From Rhizobiaceae bacterium (GTDB lineage Bacteria; Pseudomonadota; Alphaproteobacteria; Rhizobiales; Rhizobiaceae): DNA of 64,000 nt. Position 1 is the first letter of the stretch. Each line of letters starts with the position of its first letter. The notes beneath the pieces are model-generated. The model was given only the letters and a program-made list of their open reading frames with translations. It was not told where the DNA came from and did not search any database. A program made the translations under genes and the position numbers. Of the stretch, positions 53,240 through 62,319 are shown in pieces. Location: NCBI GenBank assembly GCA_019635695.1, contig JAHBYZ010000003.1, forward strand, positions 64,001 through 128,000, written 5' to 3'.

Positions 53240-54352
53240 TTACTGGGCGATCCACTCCTGCCAGCGCTTCTCGATCTCCTCGCGCTGGCCCTTCAGGATA
53301 TCGTTGTTCATGGACAGCAACGCGTTCCAGTTGTCCGGATAGGTCGCGCGGTCCTCCGGCGGCGTGTTGGAGGGGAACTCCAGCGCCTTGAGGTTCGGCG
53401 GATCGTAGTTGATTTCCTCGGCGAGCTCGAACACCGACTTTGCCGCCTCGTCGGAGAAGAAGTAGTCGATGAATGCCTTGGCGGCATTCGGGTGCGGCGC
53501 CTTGGCCAGGATGCCGAAGCCCGAGATATCCTTCGGGAAGCCCGCCCACACGGCCTTGACGTTCTCACCCTCGTCACGCAGCTGCGTGACGCGGCCGGCC
53601 CAGAAGGTCGACATGTAGACCTCGTCCGAGCGCCAGTTGCGCAGCGCCTCGTCCGAAGACGTCCACCACGACGCGATGTGCGGCTTGATGGTGTCCATCT
53701 TCTTCAGCGCGCGGTCGATGTCGATCGGCCACAGCTTGTCCTGGGTGACGCCGTCGGCGGTGAGCGCGATCATCATGTTGTAGACCGGCTCGTTGGACGA
53801 GAGCGCCCGCGGCCCGGGGAACTTCTCGGTATCGAAGAACTCCGCCGCGTTCTTCGGCGTGCCGTTGGGATAGTGGTCCGCGTTGACGCCGAGGATGTAG
53901 CCGCCGAGGATGTAGAGGAACCCGTACTGCTGGCACACGCCCGGCGCGCCGTTCTTCACGAGATTGGGCAGCGCCTCGCACTTGGCGCCAAGGTCGGTCA
54001 GGAGCTGCTGGTGCAGCACCAGGCTGTCGGGACCGACATTGACGAGGTCCCACTGCACGTTGCCGGCTTCGCTGTCGGCCTTGACCTTGGCCCACTGCTC
54101 CTGCGGGTTGATGGTCACCGGAATGACCTTGATGCCGGTGGCGGCGGTGAAATTGTCGTAAAGATGCTTGGCGAGCGCCTCCTGCAGGAAGCCGCCCGCG
54201 GTGGCGATGACGAGTTCGCCCTCGGCCTTGGCCTCGGCCGAGACCTCGAAAGCGAACGCGCTGCCGAGCGCCGTTGCGGAGAGCAGCGCCCCCGCGGCCA
54301 GTGCCATCACGGAGCGCCGCGTGGCGCGCCCCAGTCTCAATAGCTGTTCCAC
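53240..54352 (-). CDS. ABC transporter substrate-binding protein, spermidine/putrescine (PotD) type
   Basis: Periplasmic receptor (370 aa) starting at GTG 54352 with AGGGGA 7 bases upstream. The signal peptide covers about residues 1-34 (RATRRSVMALAAGALLS...AFA). The mature part opens ELVIATAGGFLQEALAKHLYDNFTAATG and has WDLVNVGPDSLVLHQQ and YSTFWAGRVTQL-like blocks, typical of the extracellular solute-binding family 1/8 used in Pot-type importers. Conserved polyamine-binding acidic residues cannot be confirmed by eye. Last gene of the operon; a terminator follows. Confidence 0.88.
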   Translation of the reverse strand: MEQLLRLGRATRRSVMALAAGALLSATALGSAFAFEVSAEAKAEGELVIATAGGFLQEALAKHLYDNFTAATGIKVIPVTINPQEQWAKVKADSEAGNVQWDLVNVGPDSLVLHQQLLTDLGAKCEALPNLVKNGAPGVCQQYGFLYILGGYILGVNADHYPNGTPKNAAEFFDTEKFPGPRALSSNEPVYNMMIALTADGVTQDKLWPIDIDRALKKMDTIKPHIASWWTSSDEALRNWRSDEVYMSTFWAGRVTQLRDEGENVKAVWAGFPKDISGFGILAKAPHPNAAKAFIDYFFSDEAAKSVFELAEEINYDPPNLKALEFPSNTPPEDRATYPDNWNALLSMNNDILKGQREEIEKRWQEWIAQ

Positions 54353-54479
54353 GTCTGGATCCCCTTGTCTTCAACGTCGTCCGCCGCTGCGGCCGACCGA
54401 TGGTTTGAGTTCAAGTCGCGAATGCACGTCCCGGTGTCGCCTATCGCTTCCTCCCTTTTCCTTGCCCCATTGCCGGTCC

Positions 54480-55325
54480 TCAGCCGCCCGACCGCACGCG
54501 CATCCACTGCGCGAGGCCGGCGAGGACCAGAGTGAAGATCGTCAGCAGCGTCGCCACCGCGGCGAGCGTCGGCGAGATGTAGAACTGCAGGTTCTCGAAC
54601 ATCTTCCTGGGCAGCGTCACGTCACTGAGATTGGCCAGGAAGAACGAGATCGTCGCGTCGTCGAACGACGTCAGGAAGGCGAAGATGCCGCCTGCCGCGA
54701 GCGCGGGGCGGATGGTCGGCAGCGTCACGTGCCAGATCGCCTGGAAGCGGTTGGCGCCGAGGCTGAGCGCGGCCATCTCCATGCTCGGATCGGTCCGGTA
54801 CAGCGCCGCCGACACCATCAGCACGACGTAGGGCACCGAGATCGCCGTGTGCGCCAGCACGTAGCCCCAGAAGGTGCCGGCGATACCGAGCGGCGTGAAG
54901 AACAGCAGCACGGCGATGGCGTAGACGATGCCGGGCACGATCAGCGGCGCGGTGACCAGCGCATTGACGGCAACGCCGCCGCCGCGCAGCCCGCGCACCA
55001 GTGCAAGCGCGCCCATGGTGCCGACCACCAGCGAGGCGATTGTGACGGTGAGCGCGATGCGGAACGACAGCGTTGTGGCCGCAATCCATTTCGCGTCGGT
55101 CAGGAATTCCTCGTACCAGCGCAGCGTCAGGCCTTCCGGCGGAAAGTCGAGATATTTGCTGGTGTTGAGCGAGACCGGGATGACGATCAGGGTCGGGATC
55201 GCCATGAACACCAGGACGAGCCCGGCGAGCCCCCACACGAAGATGCGCGCCATCGGAATGCGCTGGAGCGCCGAGGGGGCGGCGGCCTGCCGGTCTGCGG
55301 GCAAGGTGCGGACGGCATCGCTCAT
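54480..55325 (-). CDS. ABC transporter permease, PotC-like
   Basis: Membrane permease (281 aa) with six helices. The ATPase-docking loop is MEMAALSLGANRFQAIWHVTLPTIRPAL, as in PotC. The N-terminal part ARIFVWGLAGLVLVFMAIPTLIVIPVSL is the first helix. Its ATG at 55325 overlaps the stop of the PotB-like gene (ATGA). A gap of 127 bases to the receptor gene holds no feature I recognise. Confidence 0.9.
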   Translation of the reverse strand: MSDAVRTLPADRQAAAPSALQRIPMARIFVWGLAGLVLVFMAIPTLIVIPVSLNTSKYLDFPPEGLTLRWYEEFLTDAKWIAATTLSFRIALTVTIASLVVGTMGALALVRGLRGGGVAVNALVTAPLIVPGIVYAIAVLLFFTPLGIAGTFWGYVLAHTAISVPYVVLMVSAALYRTDPSMEMAALSLGANRFQAIWHVTLPTIRPALAAGGIFAFLTSFDDATISFFLANLSDVTLPRKMFENLQFYISPTLAAVATLLTIFTLVLAGLAQWMRVRSGG

Positions 55326-56209
55326 GCGCCGGACCCCATGACGCGGTCGAGGCGAAGCGCCCGGTTGAAGACGATGACGATGGCGAGCGTGATGACCATC
55401 AGGATGGTCGACAGCGCGGCCGCCTCCGGCCAGTCGAGGAACTTTGTCGCCTGCTCGGTGATGAGCGTGGCGATCATCATCGAGCGCGGCCCGCCGATCA
55501 GCATCGGCGTGATGAAGAAGCCGAGCGACATGATGAAGACCAGCACCGCGCCGGCGGCCACGCCGGGCAGGCTGAGCGGCAGGATGACATGGCGGAACAC
55601 GCCGGCCTTGCTGGCGCCGAGCCCCTCGGCGGCCTTGCCGAGTTCCGGCGGGATCGCCCTCAGCGAGGCGTAGATCGGCAGGATCATCACCGGCAGCAGG
55701 ATCTGCGTCATGGCCAGCCACACCGCGACCTCGGTGTTGATCAGGCGCATCGGCTGGTCGACGATGCCGAGCCCCATCGCCGCCTTGTTGATGAGGCCGG
55801 TGCGGCCGAGGAAGATGAACCAGACGAAGGTGCGCACCAGGATGCTGATCCACAGCGGCAGGATGACGATCGCGGCGATCGCGGCGGCCCACAACCCGCG
55901 GACGTTGGCCATCAGGTAAGCGACCGGGTAGCCAAGCAGCAGCGCCATAACGGTGACGATCAGGCCCGTGCGGAAGGTCCGCAGCAGGATCGTCCAGTAG
56001 AAGGTCCGGTCGAAGATCTCGGCGAAATGCGCCAGCGTCGGCGACGGGTCAAGCACTGAGAGCGACAGGAATTTCACGATTGGCCACACGAACGCGGCGA
56101 GCAGCAGCACCAGCAGCGGCGCGATCAGCGTCCAGGTCAGCGCGCGGCTGTATTGCTGCGCGGTGACCGCGAAGAAGTACCGCCTGACGCTGTCGGCGCG
56201 AGCGCTCAT
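55322..56209 (-). CDS. ABC transporter permease, PotB-like
   Basis: Permease of 295 aa starting at ATG 56209 (MSARADSVRRYFF), which overlaps the ATPase stop (ATGA). Helices are visible at about 30-50, 85-105, 118-140, 165-185, 220-245 and 265-285. The docking loop reads LGKAAEGLGASKAGVFRHVILPLSLPG. It pairs with the PotC-like protein to form the channel of the importer. Confidence 0.9.
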   Translation of the reverse strand: MSARADSVRRYFFAVTAQQYSRALTWTLIAPLLVLLLAAFVWPIVKFLSLSVLDPSPTLAHFAEIFDRTFYWTILLRTFRTGLIVTVMALLLGYPVAYLMANVRGLWAAAIAAIVILPLWISILVRTFVWFIFLGRTGLINKAAMGLGIVDQPMRLINTEVAVWLAMTQILLPVMILPIYASLRAIPPELGKAAEGLGASKAGVFRHVILPLSLPGVAAGAVLVFIMSLGFFITPMLIGGPRSMMIATLITEQATKFLDWPEAAALSTILMVITLAIVIVFNRALRLDRVMGSGA

Positions 56210-57294
56210 CGCGGGAACACCTTGGCTCGATCCGCCTGCCATACGAGGCCGGCACGGTCGCCGAGCCGGACGCCGATAGCGTCAGCCGCTGGGACGCGCG
56301 CCATGACGACGGCGCCGTTGCCGACTCGGACGTGGCAGGCGACGGTGCCGCCGCCGTAGATCATCTCTTCAACCGTGCCGGAGAGCTCGCTGCCGGCCGG
56401 ATCGCCGAGGCGGATGAGCTCCGGCCGGATCGCCAGCCGCGACGGCCCCTCGCGCGGCGCGCCGGAAGCCTCCAGGGCCACCTTCTGTTCGGAGCCGTCG
56501 ACGGCGAAGACTGGCTTTGCGCCGCCGGCGACATGTCCGTCGATAAAATTGGTCTCGCCTATAAAGCCAGCTACGAAAGCGTTGGAGGGACTGTCGTAGA
56601 TCTCGCGCGGCGGGCCGTATTGCTGGATGCGTCCACCATCCATGACCGCGATGCGGTCGGCCATCGTCAGGGCTTCCGACTGATCGTGCGTGACATAGAC
56701 GACGGTGGCGCCGACGCGCTGCTGCAGCCGCTTGATCTCGAGCTGCATCTCCTCGCGCAGGTTCTTGTCGAGCGCGCCGAGCGGCTCGTCCATGAGCAGC
56801 AACGGCGGGTTGTAGACCAGCGCGCGGGCGAGCGCGACGCGCTGCTGCTGGCCGCCGGAAAGCTGACTGGTGCGGCGGTCGCCATAGCCTTCGAGCCGCA
56901 CCATGGCGAGTGCCGCCTCGACGCGCGTGCGCGCCTCGGCACCGCCGATCTTGCGCATGCGCAGCGGGAAGCCGATGTTTTCGGCCACGGTCATGTGGGG
57001 AAACAGCGCATAGCGCTGGAACACCATGCCGATGTTGCGCCGGTTGGGCGGCAGCACGGTGACGTCGCGCCCGCCTATGCCGATGGAGCCGGCGGTCGGG
57101 GTCTCGAAGCCGGCTATGGTCATCAGAATGGTGGTCTTGCCGCTGCCGCTGGGGCCGAGCAGCGCCACGAATTCGCCTGCCTTCACCTCGAGGTCGACCT
57201 GATGAACGGCGACGACGGCACCGTAGCGCTTCTCGAGGCCGCGAATGGCGACGGGCGCGCCGGTGGCGACCATATCGGTGCTGATGGCGTTCAA
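56206..57294 (-). CDS. ABC transporter ATP-binding protein, PotA-like
   Basis: ATPase (362 aa) with a C-terminal TOBE domain. Walker A GPSGSGKTT, FQRYALFPHMTV (Q-loop), LSGGQQQRVALARAL (signature), LLLMDEPLGALDK (Walker B) and THDQSEAL (switch). The TOBE domain covers about 290-355. Two starts compete: TTG 57294, which overlaps the upstream stop as TTGA and has GGAG 7 bases before it, and ATG 57273, with no ribosome site. I take the TTG. PotA, FbpC and CysA types are alike; PotB/PotC-like neighbours decide for the Pot class. Confidence 0.9.
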   Translation of the reverse strand: MNAISTDMVATGAPVAIRGLEKRYGAVVAVHQVDLEVKAGEFVALLGPSGSGKTTILMTIAGFETPTAGSIGIGGRDVTVLPPNRRNIGMVFQRYALFPHMTVAENIGFPLRMRKIGGAEARTRVEAALAMVRLEGYGDRRTSQLSGGQQQRVALARALVYNPPLLLMDEPLGALDKNLREEMQLEIKRLQQRVGATVVYVTHDQSEALTMADRIAVMDGGRIQQYGPPREIYDSPSNAFVAGFIGETNFIDGHVAGGAKPVFAVDGSEQKVALEASGAPREGPSRLAIRPELIRLGDPAGSELSGTVEEMIYGGGTVACHVRVGNGAVVMARVPAADAIGVRLGDRAGLVWQADRAKVFPR

Positions 57295-59537
57295 CGCGGC
57301 GCTCCGGATTTCTCGATGGCGAAATGGTGCAGCGTGTTGCGCAGCAGATTGGCGAAACCTTCGTCGACCGGCAGCGCGCCGGCGGCGCCGATCGACCCGA
57401 AATTGACGACTTCGCCGCCGCCCGGCCGCTGCCAGTGGATCAGGTCGGCACCGTGGTTCGGGTCGCCGAGCCACTCGATGTTGCGCTGGCCGAGCGCGCT
57501 GGCGATGGTGGTGACGCCGGGCAGCGGGGCGTCGGCAAGCCGAGTACGGTCGAGATTGGCGTCGAATTCGTAACCGGATGCGCCACCCGAGCCGTTGAGG
57601 GATTTGAGGCCTATGCGGCCTTGGGCGTCGGCGACGACCGGGTGCGGCCCCTTGACCAGGAAATGCTCCGGGTCGAGCAGCGTGTAGGACGAGAACGAGG
57701 TGGGCGTGCCGTCATCGATCATGCCCTTGAAGCTCATGCCGAGCACGTCGTAGGGCGGCATGCCGAGGCGGCGGAACGTGCCGCCGGCCTTGCGATCGGA
57801 GCTGTGCCAGCTCTCGCCCCACATATCGGGCGCCAGCCAGCGCGCGTCCGGCTCGAACACGATCTTGCGGCACTCCATGACGGTGCAGTCGTCGTTGAAC
57901 GCGACTCGCACCGACAGCGTGTCGCCCGACAGCGACACGACCTTGCCGCCAGCCGCCAGATAGTCGAGCACGCCCTGCCGCGCCTCCTTCGACCAGTATT
58001 CGCTGTGGCCGACGATGGCTAGCGCGGCGAAATTCTTCAGCAGAGCGGGGTCGCGGTGCAGGTCGACGTCGGTGACGAACTCGAAGGCGTAGCCTTCGCG
58101 GTCGAGCCAGGCTTCGAGGTGCCGCTCGGTGCGCACCAGATGCGTGCTGCCGGTGGCCGTCGCGCGCTTGGACTCGTAGCCGAACGGCGTGGCGTAGGGC
58201 AGCGGCAGCTTCATGCCGAGGTGGTAGAACGGCCGGCCGTTGAGGTGGATCGAGTAGTAGGTCGAGGTGAGGCCGTAGACGGCGAGCTCGTTGGTGGGAC
58301 GGCGCGCATAGGCATGCCATGTGTTGGTGGCGGCGAGCACGGCGATGGTCCCGGGCCGGCGCGGCTTCTTCCGCGTGACCACGAAGGCGGTCTCCAGCGA
58401 ATCCGCCACCGCTTGGCCCGCGAGCTGCACGCGCACCGCGTAGATGCCGGAGGGCGCGTCGGCGGGAATTTCGAACGTTGCCGACACCGGCCAGCCGGCA
58501 TCCATCAGATCGTCGCTCGACAGCCGCAGGCCGTGGCCGTGGCCCGGGTCGGCGGAAGGGTCGTATTCGAGCGGCATGCGCTTGCCCGGATCGAAGTCCG
58601 GGCCGCCGACCATCCAGGTGCCATGATTGAGGATGCGGCCGTGGCGTCCTTTGCCGCTGGCGTCGCGGACGGTGGCGCCGATCTCCTCGTCGAGCGGCCA
58701 GAAGCCTTCCAGCCCCTCGTCGGGCAGGTCGGACGGCGAAAGCCGGCTGCGGCGGGTGAAGATGTCCTTCACAGCCTTCGCGTCGAGGACAAAGCTGCCG
58801 GCGAAGGGCAGCGCGATGTCCGCGTCGAGCAGGTCGGCGGCCTCGCCGTGCTCGGCCATCGCGCCGATGCGAAATGGCGTACCGGCCGGCTTCGACAGAG
58901 GCAGCGGGCCTGCAACGTCGTGCACGGCCTCGCCGTCGACGAAGATCGTGGCGCCACGCTGCGGGTCCGCCGAGGCCGCGACGTGGCGCCACTCGCCCAG
59001 CCTTCCGGCGAAGACGGGCGGCCCCATGTGAAGCCATTCGTGGCGGAACGGCCCGCCGTCGCCCCAGTAGAGGCCGACGCGGCCGAGATGGTCGACCAGC
59101 AGGCCGAAGCGGGCGCGGTGCGGATAGTCGATCTCGGCCATCAGCGCCTGCCAGGCGACCTGCACGACATCGACGACGGGAATGCGCCACAGCCGCACCC
59201 ACAGACCCATCGAAAGCGGGCCGGAAGGCAGCGGCACGCCGCCGATGCTGACGAAGGAGCCCGGCGCGATCGTCTGCGGCGTCGCCGGGCGGTCGACCGC
59301 CGCAAGCACCACGGCCTCGGTTCGGTCGTCGTCCATCGAGGCCGCCGGATCGATCACCGCCCGCCGTCCGAGCCGCAGCAGCTCGATGCGGTGGCTGGCG
59401 GGCGCGCTGACGTGAGCGCTGACGCTCGTGCCGGCCTCGACATCGAGCCGGTCGAGGTAAGCCCATGTGCCGGGCACGGGAAGGCGCCGTATCTTTTCCC
59501 TGTCAGCGGCCAAAGTGGTTTCCGTTATCGATTGCAT
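57291..59537 (-). CDS. N,N-dimethylformamidase large-subunit-like protein with LamG-type domain
   Basis: Large protein (748 aa). Residues 1-270 are beta-rich and include a LamG/concanavalin-like part (MGLWVRLWRIPV...GEWRHVAASADPQRGATIFVDGEAV). From about 390 it matches the dimethylformamidase beta-subunit domain: AVLAATNTWHAYARRPTNELAVYGL, then YEFVTDVDLHRDP-like, AIVGHSEYWSKEARQGVLDYLAAGGKVVSLSGDT. In the known enzyme a mononuclear iron is held by two tyrosines and a glutamate; candidates here are Tyr in TWHAYAR and Glu/Tyr in GHSEYWS. No small-subunit gene is next to it. The ATG at 59537 has no ribosome site and lies in a TTGCATA motif, so a downstream TTG (59513) or GTG (59477) may be the true start. 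Heads the ABC operon. Confidence 0.85.
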   Translation of the reverse strand: MQSITETTLAADREKIRRLPVPGTWAYLDRLDVEAGTSVSAHVSAPASHRIELLRLGRRAVIDPAASMDDDRTEAVVLAAVDRPATPQTIAPGSFVSIGGVPLPSGPLSMGLWVRLWRIPVVDVVQVAWQALMAEIDYPHRARFGLLVDHLGRVGLYWGDGGPFRHEWLHMGPPVFAGRLGEWRHVAASADPQRGATIFVDGEAVHDVAGPLPLSKPAGTPFRIGAMAEHGEAADLLDADIALPFAGSFVLDAKAVKDIFTRRSRLSPSDLPDEGLEGFWPLDEEIGATVRDASGKGRHGRILNHGTWMVGGPDFDPGKRMPLEYDPSADPGHGHGLRLSSDDLMDAGWPVSATFEIPADAPSGIYAVRVQLAGQAVADSLETAFVVTRKKPRRPGTIAVLAATNTWHAYARRPTNELAVYGLTSTYYSIHLNGRPFYHLGMKLPLPYATPFGYESKRATATGSTHLVRTERHLEAWLDREGYAFEFVTDVDLHRDPALLKNFAALAIVGHSEYWSKEARQGVLDYLAAGGKVVSLSGDTLSVRVAFNDDCTVMECRKIVFEPDARWLAPDMWGESWHSSDRKAGGTFRRLGMPPYDVLGMSFKGMIDDGTPTSFSSYTLLDPEHFLVKGPHPVVADAQGRIGLKSLNGSGGASGYEFDANLDRTRLADAPLPGVTTIASALGQRNIEWLGDPNHGADLIHWQRPGGGEVVNFGSIGAAGALPVDEGFANLLRNTLHHFAIEKSGAPR

Positions 59538-59744
59538 AAACAGTTTGCGGTCGATCCCTTCGACCCGATCTACCGTAGCGATAATTCCGGTTTCGTGTCA
59601 AACGGAAGATTTTGCTATGCAAAAACAGCATGTTGCGGATTGCATACATAGTCGCCGCCGGGCGCGGCGGCAATGTGGATACCCCAGCGTCATTGCAATC
59701 GTTTGCGAATTTTGCTACCTGCCGCTCATCGGGGAGGCGGTTGC
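59538..59744. promoter_or_regulatory. Divergent AT-rich control region, DMFase-ABC operon / aldehyde dehydrogenase operon
   Basis: The 207-base gap is clearly less GC-rich than its surroundings. It contains TTGCATA at 59532-59538 and 59640-59646, TATGCAA at 59616-59622, and the inverted repeat TTTTGC-TAT-GCAAAA (59610-59624). The same heptamer is found upstream of hyuA pair 1. GGGGAGG at 59731-59737 is the ribosome site of the next gene. A binding region for one regulator of both directions is plausible. Confidence 0.5.
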
Positions 59745-61148
59745 GTGTTGGCTGGCTACAATCTGATTGGCGGGCGTGCCGTCGCACCGTCACCCGGCTT
59801 TCAGGTGAAGGATCCCGCCACGGGCGGGCCGGTCGGCTTGTGTGCGCTGGCCTCGCCGGCCGATGCCGATGCGGCCGTCGCGCACGCTTTGGCGGCGGCG
59901 CCCGATTGGGAGCGCACGACCGGCCGAGGCGCGATGCTGGCGCAGGCGGCTGCGGTCGTGGAGCGCGAGAGCGAGACGCTGGCGCGGCTGCTCACCGCCG
60001 AGCAGGGCAAGCCGCTGGCCGAGGCGCTGGCCGAGGTCAGGCGCTCGGTCGCATGGTTCCTCCACTTTGCAGAAGCGGGCGGTGTCGGCCGCGTGATAGC
60101 CGATGACGCAACGCGGCGTATCGAGGTGCTGCGTCGGCCGGTGGGGCCGGTGCTGGCGATCACGCCGTGGAATTTCCCGGTCTCGCTTATGGTGTGGAAG
60201 CTGGCGCCGGCGCTGGCGATGGGAAACCCCGTCATCGTCAAGCCGTCACCGTTCGCGCCGCTGACCGCGCAGGCGCTGGTGGCCGCGATCGCGCCGTGTT
60301 TCCCCGCGGGCGTGCTGCAGGTGCTGGCCGGCGAGGCCGATGTGGCGCGGCGGCTGGTGGAGCACGACGGCATCGCCAAGATCGCTTTCACCGGCAGCAC
60401 CGCAACCGGTCGCGCGATCATGGCGGTGGCCGGCCCGGCGCTGAAGCGGGTGACGCTGGAGCTCGGCGGCAACGATGCGGCCATCCTGCTGGACGATTGC
60501 GACGTCGACGCGGTGGCCGGACGGCTCTACAGGTCAGCCTTCGCCAATTGCGGGCAGGTGTGCATCGCGGTGAAGCGGGTGTTCGTTCCGCGAAAGATGG
60601 CTGGACAGCTGGCCGACGCGCTTGCGGCGCAGGCGGCCGGTGCCGTCGTCGGTCACGGCCTCGACCCGACGACCACGATGGGGCCGCTCAACAATGCCGC
60701 GCAGCTCAGGCGTGTGCGCGACCTTCTGTCGGCAGGCCTGCGCGACGGCGGGCAGATCGTCGCCGGCGGCGAGGCGATTTCCGGCGAGGGCAATTTCCAT
60801 CAGCCGACCATCGTTCGCGATGTCCCCGCCGAAAGCGCGCTGGTCGAGGAGGAGCAGTTCGGCCCGGTGCTGCCTCTGGTCGCCTATGACGGGCTCGACG
60901 ACGCGATCCGTTGGGTCGAGCGCGGTCCCTACGGCCTCGGCGGTTCGGTGTGGGGCAGCGACACTGCGCGCGCGGAGTCCGTCGCGCGACGCATCACCAG
61001 CGGCATGGTCTGGATCAACCACCATCTGGAAACGCGGCCCGACGTGCCGTTCGGCGGCGCCAAGGCCAGCGGCATCGGCTCGGAAAACGGTATCGAGGTG
61101 CTTGCAGAATACAGCCGTCCTCAGGTCATCTCCACATGGCGAAGCTGA
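59745..61148 (+). CDS. NAD(P)-dependent aldehyde dehydrogenase, succinate-semialdehyde type
   Basis: ALDH of 467 aa starting at GTG 59745, 7 bases after GGGGAGG. Motifs: TPWNFPVSLMVWKLAPALAMG (cofactor region), IAFTGSTATGRAIM, catalytic Glu in TLELGGNDAAI and catalytic Cys in FANCGQVCIAVKR, then EEQFGPVLPL. The sequence is closest to GabD/SSADH-like enzymes. It is followed 28 bases later by the D-threonine-aldolase-like gene, so it may oxidise the aldehyde released there. Exact substrate unknown. Confidence 0.9.
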   Translation: MLAGYNLIGGRAVAPSPGFQVKDPATGGPVGLCALASPADADAAVAHALAAAPDWERTTGRGAMLAQAAAVVERESETLARLLTAEQGKPLAEALAEVRRSVAWFLHFAEAGGVGRVIADDATRRIEVLRRPVGPVLAITPWNFPVSLMVWKLAPALAMGNPVIVKPSPFAPLTAQALVAAIAPCFPAGVLQVLAGEADVARRLVEHDGIAKIAFTGSTATGRAIMAVAGPALKRVTLELGGNDAAILLDDCDVDAVAGRLYRSAFANCGQVCIAVKRVFVPRKMAGQLADALAAQAAGAVVGHGLDPTTTMGPLNNAAQLRRVRDLLSAGLRDGGQIVAGGEAISGEGNFHQPTIVRDVPAESALVEEEQFGPVLPLVAYDGLDDAIRWVERGPYGLGGSVWGSDTARAESVARRITSGMVWINHHLETRPDVPFGGAKASGIGSENGIEVLAEYSRPQVISTWRS

Positions 61149-61176
61149 TAGGTGCGAAGCAGATGAGGAGATTCTG

Positions 61177-62259
61177 ATGGGGACGGATTCGGGGGATCTG
61201 CGCGGCAGCGTGCCGACGCCGGCGCTGGTGGTCGACGTCGCGGCCGCCGGGCGGAACCACGCGACGGCGCTGTCGCTGCTGGGCGACGACCAGTGGCTGC
61301 GCCCGCACTTCAAGGCGCACAAGACGACGGCGCTGGCGGCGATGCAGGGCGGCGAACGCGTCCGCGGCATTTGCTGCCAGACCAGCGCGGAAGCGCTGGT
61401 GCTGGCGAAGGCCGGTTTCGACGACATCATGGTCACCAACCAGATCGTCGACGCCTTCGCGCTGGACGAGCTGGCGGCCGCGGCGCGGCTGGCGACGGTA
61501 TCGGCGCTCGTGGACGATGCGGCGCATGTCGGCCTGCTGGAGCAGGCCGCGCGCAAGGCGGGGCGCGGGATCGGCGCGCTGATCGAGATCGAGCTCGGCA
61601 TGAACCGTTGCGGCGTCGATCCAGACGGGCAGGGCCTCATCGAACTCGCTGCCATGATCCGGCGGTCGCCCGAGCTGACGCTGGACGGCATCCAGGCCTA
61701 TGACGGCCATGTCGCGGGCGTTGCCGACCCGCGCGACCGGCGCAGCCGCGCCGAAGTGTCGGCCGCGACCACGCGGCGCGCCGCCGACCGGCTGCTCGAC
61801 GCTGGCCACGAGGTGCGCATCGTCGCCGGCTGCTCCACCGCGCACATGCCGTTCGTGGCCGAACTCGGCGTCTGGACCGACATCCAGGCCGGCTCGTACC
61901 TGCTGATGGACGGCGCCTACGGCTCCTATGGCGACCTGCCGTTCGGGCCGGCGCTCTGGCTGGAGGCGACGGTGATCCACGCGTCGGCCGGGCGCTTCGT
62001 GCTGGATGGCGGCCTGAAGCATCTCGCCGTCGATCGGGGACCGCCGCAATGGGCAGGTGACATGAACGCTGTGACCCGACTTTCGGACGAGCACTGCGTC
62101 GTCGCGGCGCCAGCCAGCGGGCTGTCCGTCGGCCATCGCACGCGGCTTCTGCCGCGCCATGTCGATCCTACGGTCAACCTGCATCAGGCGCTTTGGCTGG
62201 TTCACGCCGAAGAGGTGAAGCCCGTGGCGGTCGACGGGCGGCGCATCGCCTTCGGATAG
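61177..62259 (+). CDS. D-threonine aldolase/D-serine dehydratase-like PLP enzyme
   Basis: Fold-type-III PLP enzyme (360 aa) with an alanine-racemase-like N-terminal barrel and a C-terminal metal-binding beta domain. The PLP lysine is in RPHFKAHKT (about residues 40-48). GALIEIELGMNRCGV and IVAGCSTAHMP match family blocks. The metal pair near the C-terminus reads PRHVDPTVNLH. Known D-threonine aldolase binds Mn with a His and an Asp two residues apart, whereas D-serine dehydratases use His and Cys, so HVD argues for aldolase. GAGGAG lies 6 bases before ATG 61177. The product aldehyde could pass to the adjacent dehydrogenase. Confidence 0.85.
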   Translation: MGTDSGDLRGSVPTPALVVDVAAAGRNHATALSLLGDDQWLRPHFKAHKTTALAAMQGGERVRGICCQTSAEALVLAKAGFDDIMVTNQIVDAFALDELAAAARLATVSALVDDAAHVGLLEQAARKAGRGIGALIEIELGMNRCGVDPDGQGLIELAAMIRRSPELTLDGIQAYDGHVAGVADPRDRRSRAEVSAATTRRAADRLLDAGHEVRIVAGCSTAHMPFVAELGVWTDIQAGSYLLMDGAYGSYGDLPFGPALWLEATVIHASAGRFVLDGGLKHLAVDRGPPQWAGDMNAVTRLSDEHCVVAAPASGLSVGHRTRLLPRHVDPTVNLHQALWLVHAEEVKPVAVDGRRIAFG

Positions 62260-62319
62260 TCGGGCGACGGTTTTGGACAGCGCGGTCGCCGCAGTGATGG
62301 CACCGCTCGAAAGGGGACC

